DNA from: an uncultured Bacillota bacterium
GTDB taxonomy: Bacteria > Bacillota > Clostridia > Christensenellales > UBA1242
DNA length: 5,634 nucleotides
Direction of reading: 5' to 3'
Assembly: GCA_945947685.1 (NCBI GenBank)
Contig: CAMEYT010000032.1
Location: 1-5,634, forward strand
Positions 1 to 3,100 of this stretch are shown here, piece after piece. Below the pieces are notes generated by a model, which was not told the origin of the DNA, searched no databases, and worked only from the letters and a program-made list of their open reading frames with translations. The stretch's first letter is position 1, and each line of letters begins with the position of its first letter. The translations under genes were made by a program, and so were the position numbers.

Positions 1-10
1 CAACTCTTTT

Positions 11-76
11 TTAAAACTTTTTTAAACTTTTTTTATTTTTTTTGAAAAAATTAAACATTTTTCTAAAAAAATACAT
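11..76 (-). CDS. Basic 21-residue ORF or interrupted start of a next gene
   Basis: ATG at 74-76 reads MYFFRKMFNFFKKNKKSLKK and a final F, then TAA at 11-13. It holds eight Lys/Arg, no acidic residue and six Phe. Its support is the AGGAGG directly upstream; against it, the DNA is extremely A/T-rich, so Lys and Phe codons arise easily by chance. The in-frame heptamer A AAA AAG (17-23) lies one codon before the stop, and a shift of minus one there opens a frame (VLKKS...) that runs to the window edge. Three readings remain: a tiny cationic peptide, the N-terminus of a longer gene with a programmed or accidental frameshift, or chance. I do not assign a function. Confidence 0.35.
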   Translation of the reverse strand: MYFFRKMFNFFKKNKKSLKKF

Positions 77-80
77 ATTT

Positions 81-86
81 CCTCCT
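81..86 (-). promoter_or_regulatory. Strong Shine-Dalgarno AGGAGG
   Basis: Perfect AGGAGG on the minus strand, followed by AAAT and then ATG at 74-76. The 4-base spacing is on the short side but workable. It begins only about 13 bases after the terminator T tract, and no convincing promoter fits between the terminator and this site. Transcription would have to come through the terminator or from a promoter hidden in the end of the giant gene. Confidence 0.7.
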
Positions 87-98
87 AAAAATACTAAG

Positions 99-124
99 AA
101 AAAAGACGCTCAAGCGTCTTTTTC
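99..124 (-). terminator. Intrinsic terminator, probably bidirectional
   Basis: A GC-rich 5-bp core, GACGC (105-109) with GCGTC (114-118), around a four-base loop (110-113; TTGA on the minus strand). A/T pairs extend the stem to 10 bp (100-109 with 114-123). On the minus strand the stem runs into a T tract (TTTTTTC), about 35 bases after the stop codon of the giant gene. The plus strand also has a T tract after the stem, so it could stop transcription from either side. Confidence 0.9.
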
Positions 125-157
125 TTGTTGTCTTCATCGATTTAAAGTTCGAATTAA

Positions 158-3100
158 TTAATTATTTGACAGTTCTTCCATATGTCTTTTTCTTCTTCTT
201 CTAACAACTAAATAGACTGTAACACCTATCATAATCACTGCAATACTAACTGAGACAGAGATTGCAACAATTGTTAATGCGTTGTTATTAAGAATGATTT
301 CTGCTCTCTGGCCTAACTCATAGAATACACCATTGAATACCGTATTCTTTTCATCCATGCCTGAAGCCAATGTCAATCCGTAAACTTTAAACCCATTGAA
401 ATTGAAAACACTATTGTATTTGCAATCATCTGTTCCTATTGGTACCCAGAACTTTCCAATTAAACTAATATCATTAACCAATATGTATCTTGAGTTAGCA
501 TAAGCTTGGTCTTTCTCTATATTAATCTTATATGCTACAAAAGCTAAATCTTCAGCTGTAGCTATTATGTATGGATTTTTTTCTGTTCCATCTCCTTTCA
601 ATGATGATGGAAGGTTATTACTCTCTATCCATAATTGTTCACCGAATTCAATTTTTAATGTATGAAGTTCTGTTCCTAAACTATTCAATACTGATGATGG
701 AATAGTAAGAATTTCTCCTGCGAGATATTCAGATATTGATCTATTATCCAATTGAACACTCTTTATTCTATAGTAATCATTTACTTTAACTATAATATCT
801 AATTGATCACCATATGAAATTGAAATGATATCATTAACTAATTCTTCGGTTATAACCTCACCAGCTAATGAGTAATCAGTATTTTCATTTAATCTGACAT
901 CTAACTTTATTGTAATTAATTCTTCAGTGATTGTAGGAATTAAAACAATCTTATTATCCTTGACGTCCTCTACTGAAACTATATATCTATATATATAGCA
1001 TACTTGATTAACCTTATCGATATTTTCTCTGCTGTAGTAGGAAATGTGATCACTATTCCACTTAACACCATATTTTTTAACTGTGCTAAGGCAAACATAA
1101 AGATCAACGGTATCACCCATCTTGGCATCTATTGTCTCCAATTCATCTCCCTGAGTTTTTAGTTCTCCGTTGAGATAAATTTTTTGAATATATCCATATG
1201 TCTTATCATAATCTCCAACTGAAATTTGAACAGGTTTTCCTATGAATCTTGCTTCGATTGACATAGCACCAATTTCATTTTCTTCGCTTGCTGGATATTC
1301 ATATCTTGCTTCACTGCTAATCAATTCACCCGTGAATGAATTAAACGAGCCTTCAAATATGTATCCTTCATATGGAGTTGCTTCTAATATGAATGGAATA
1401 TTTGTTGGTATATATCCTTCTTTACCCGCTTCAATTATAATATCTCCGGCAATTAATTTAGCATTTCCGCCATTACCGGCTTCAAGTATAACCTTAGTAT
1501 TATAATTTGCATAGATATCAACAACTCTACAATTAAATCCACCTTCTTTAAGATATACAGCATCATAAATTGGCTCTTGTTTAATGCCATCAAGCATTAT
1601 TGTCCAGTAACTAAATACATAATTATCATAAACAGGGGCTTCGATTCGAATATCTGCTCCATATAGCATATCTGCGAAGAAGATATTGTTAACGGTTGTC
1701 CAAGAGTTAGAACTATTCAAACTTGTTATAACCAATGTAGCTGCAACAGTTGGAGCTAATTCTCTAAGAGCTTTAGGAGCTGTGTAGAGTGTGATTGCAC
1801 TCTTCCATCTTGCCCATCCAGCATAAAGTTTAATTGAGTTGGTTTCAGAATTATAATTTGGACTAATTTCATAATCTGTGCCGTTCCAGAAGAATCCTGT
1901 TTCTTCCCAATTTTTTCCACAAATTCCCTGTCCATCGATATATAATTCTCCGCAACCATTTTCAGCTGTATAGAATCCTTTCAACTCATATCCCTTTCTG
2001 CTGTTTGCTAATTCAGATATAGCTTCAATGTGATTAGATGTATTGAGTCTATCACCAGCTTTAACATTTGTAATTGTTTCACCAATCTTTGTTGTTCCAT
2101 CATAAAGTTCAACATTGTAAACTTCTGGAATAACCCTAATTGAAATTACTGAACCCATTACATAATTTGAAACAGTAAACTTGAATGAGGTTGTAAATCC
2201 ATTTCTCCTATCTGAAATTGTTTCTCTTAAAGTATTAGTAATAGTTGCAGTTTTTGTGAGTTTATAACAATCACTTTCAACGATTGTATAATTAAATCTT
2301 GTAAAAGCAGTAACATCAATCTCTTCTGTAATCATAGCTTGAATTGTTACTTTTGAACCGGCATTTCCACTTGTAACAACTCCAAATCTTTCATCGTCTA
2401 CAAAGATTCTTCCTGCATCTACTTCTACATTATCGCTGATAAAGTTAACCATTAGACTTACAGCAACTGCTTCAATCTTAACTCTTAATGTTCCATACGT
2501 ATTTGCTGCGTTTAAGTTTTTAATTTTACGAACATAAATTGTTTTTTGCGATAACCCGCTTCCTTCTATTACTGCATCCGGATTGTAATCACTTGCTACA
2601 ATTATTGGATCTGTTTCAGACGTTCCAATATTAATAAGTCCATTGAAACTGTAGCCATAGGCGACTTCAATTTGTAAATACACATCTCTATCTGTTACAA
2701 ATGGGACTTTGCCACTCATAAATGCTGGGATTGTATCATCAGCCACGAAATTGCCTAATGCATCAAGTGTTCCAACTTTAACAGTAGAACATCCTGATGC
2801 TGAGCTATCAATAATAATTCCATTAATTGTCAACTCTGTATCTAAGTCAAACTCACTCTTACTTGGAGCAAATCTAACTTGAAGTTCAATATCTGTCTTT
2901 CCTATCAATGTAATTGTTCCGTCGGCAGCTAAAGAAATTCCCTTTTCTGAATTACTTTCCGTAAGGATAGTTCCATCAACAATCCATTCTTTGAATTCAT
3001 ATCCTCTAGCAGCAACTGGAGTGATTACGACAGTGCTATCTAATTGAATTTTCTCTGTAACTTCTGACTGGCCTTCTACATTTCCATATGTAAATGTCCC

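Noticed and set aside
1..60. A/T-rich homopolymer tract considered as a promoter UP element or origin-like region
   Set aside because: No -35/-10 pair, DnaA box or iteron pattern can be seen; base composition alone does not support a call.
166..171. TTGACA on the plus strand, like a -35 box
   Set aside because: No -10-like sequence about 17 bases downstream, where the DNA is a pyrimidine run, and the site is inside the coding end of the giant gene.
1242..1505. Plus-strand ORF of 87 codons
   Set aside because: It lies entirely opposite repeat unit 9 of the giant gene, has no Shine-Dalgarno, and its protein is a low-information Ser/Ala/Pro-rich product of the antisense strand.
1756..1959. Minus-strand ORF of 67 codons in another frame
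   Set aside because: It is nested out of frame inside repeat unit 7, where the main frame shows clear family motifs; no ribosome binding site.
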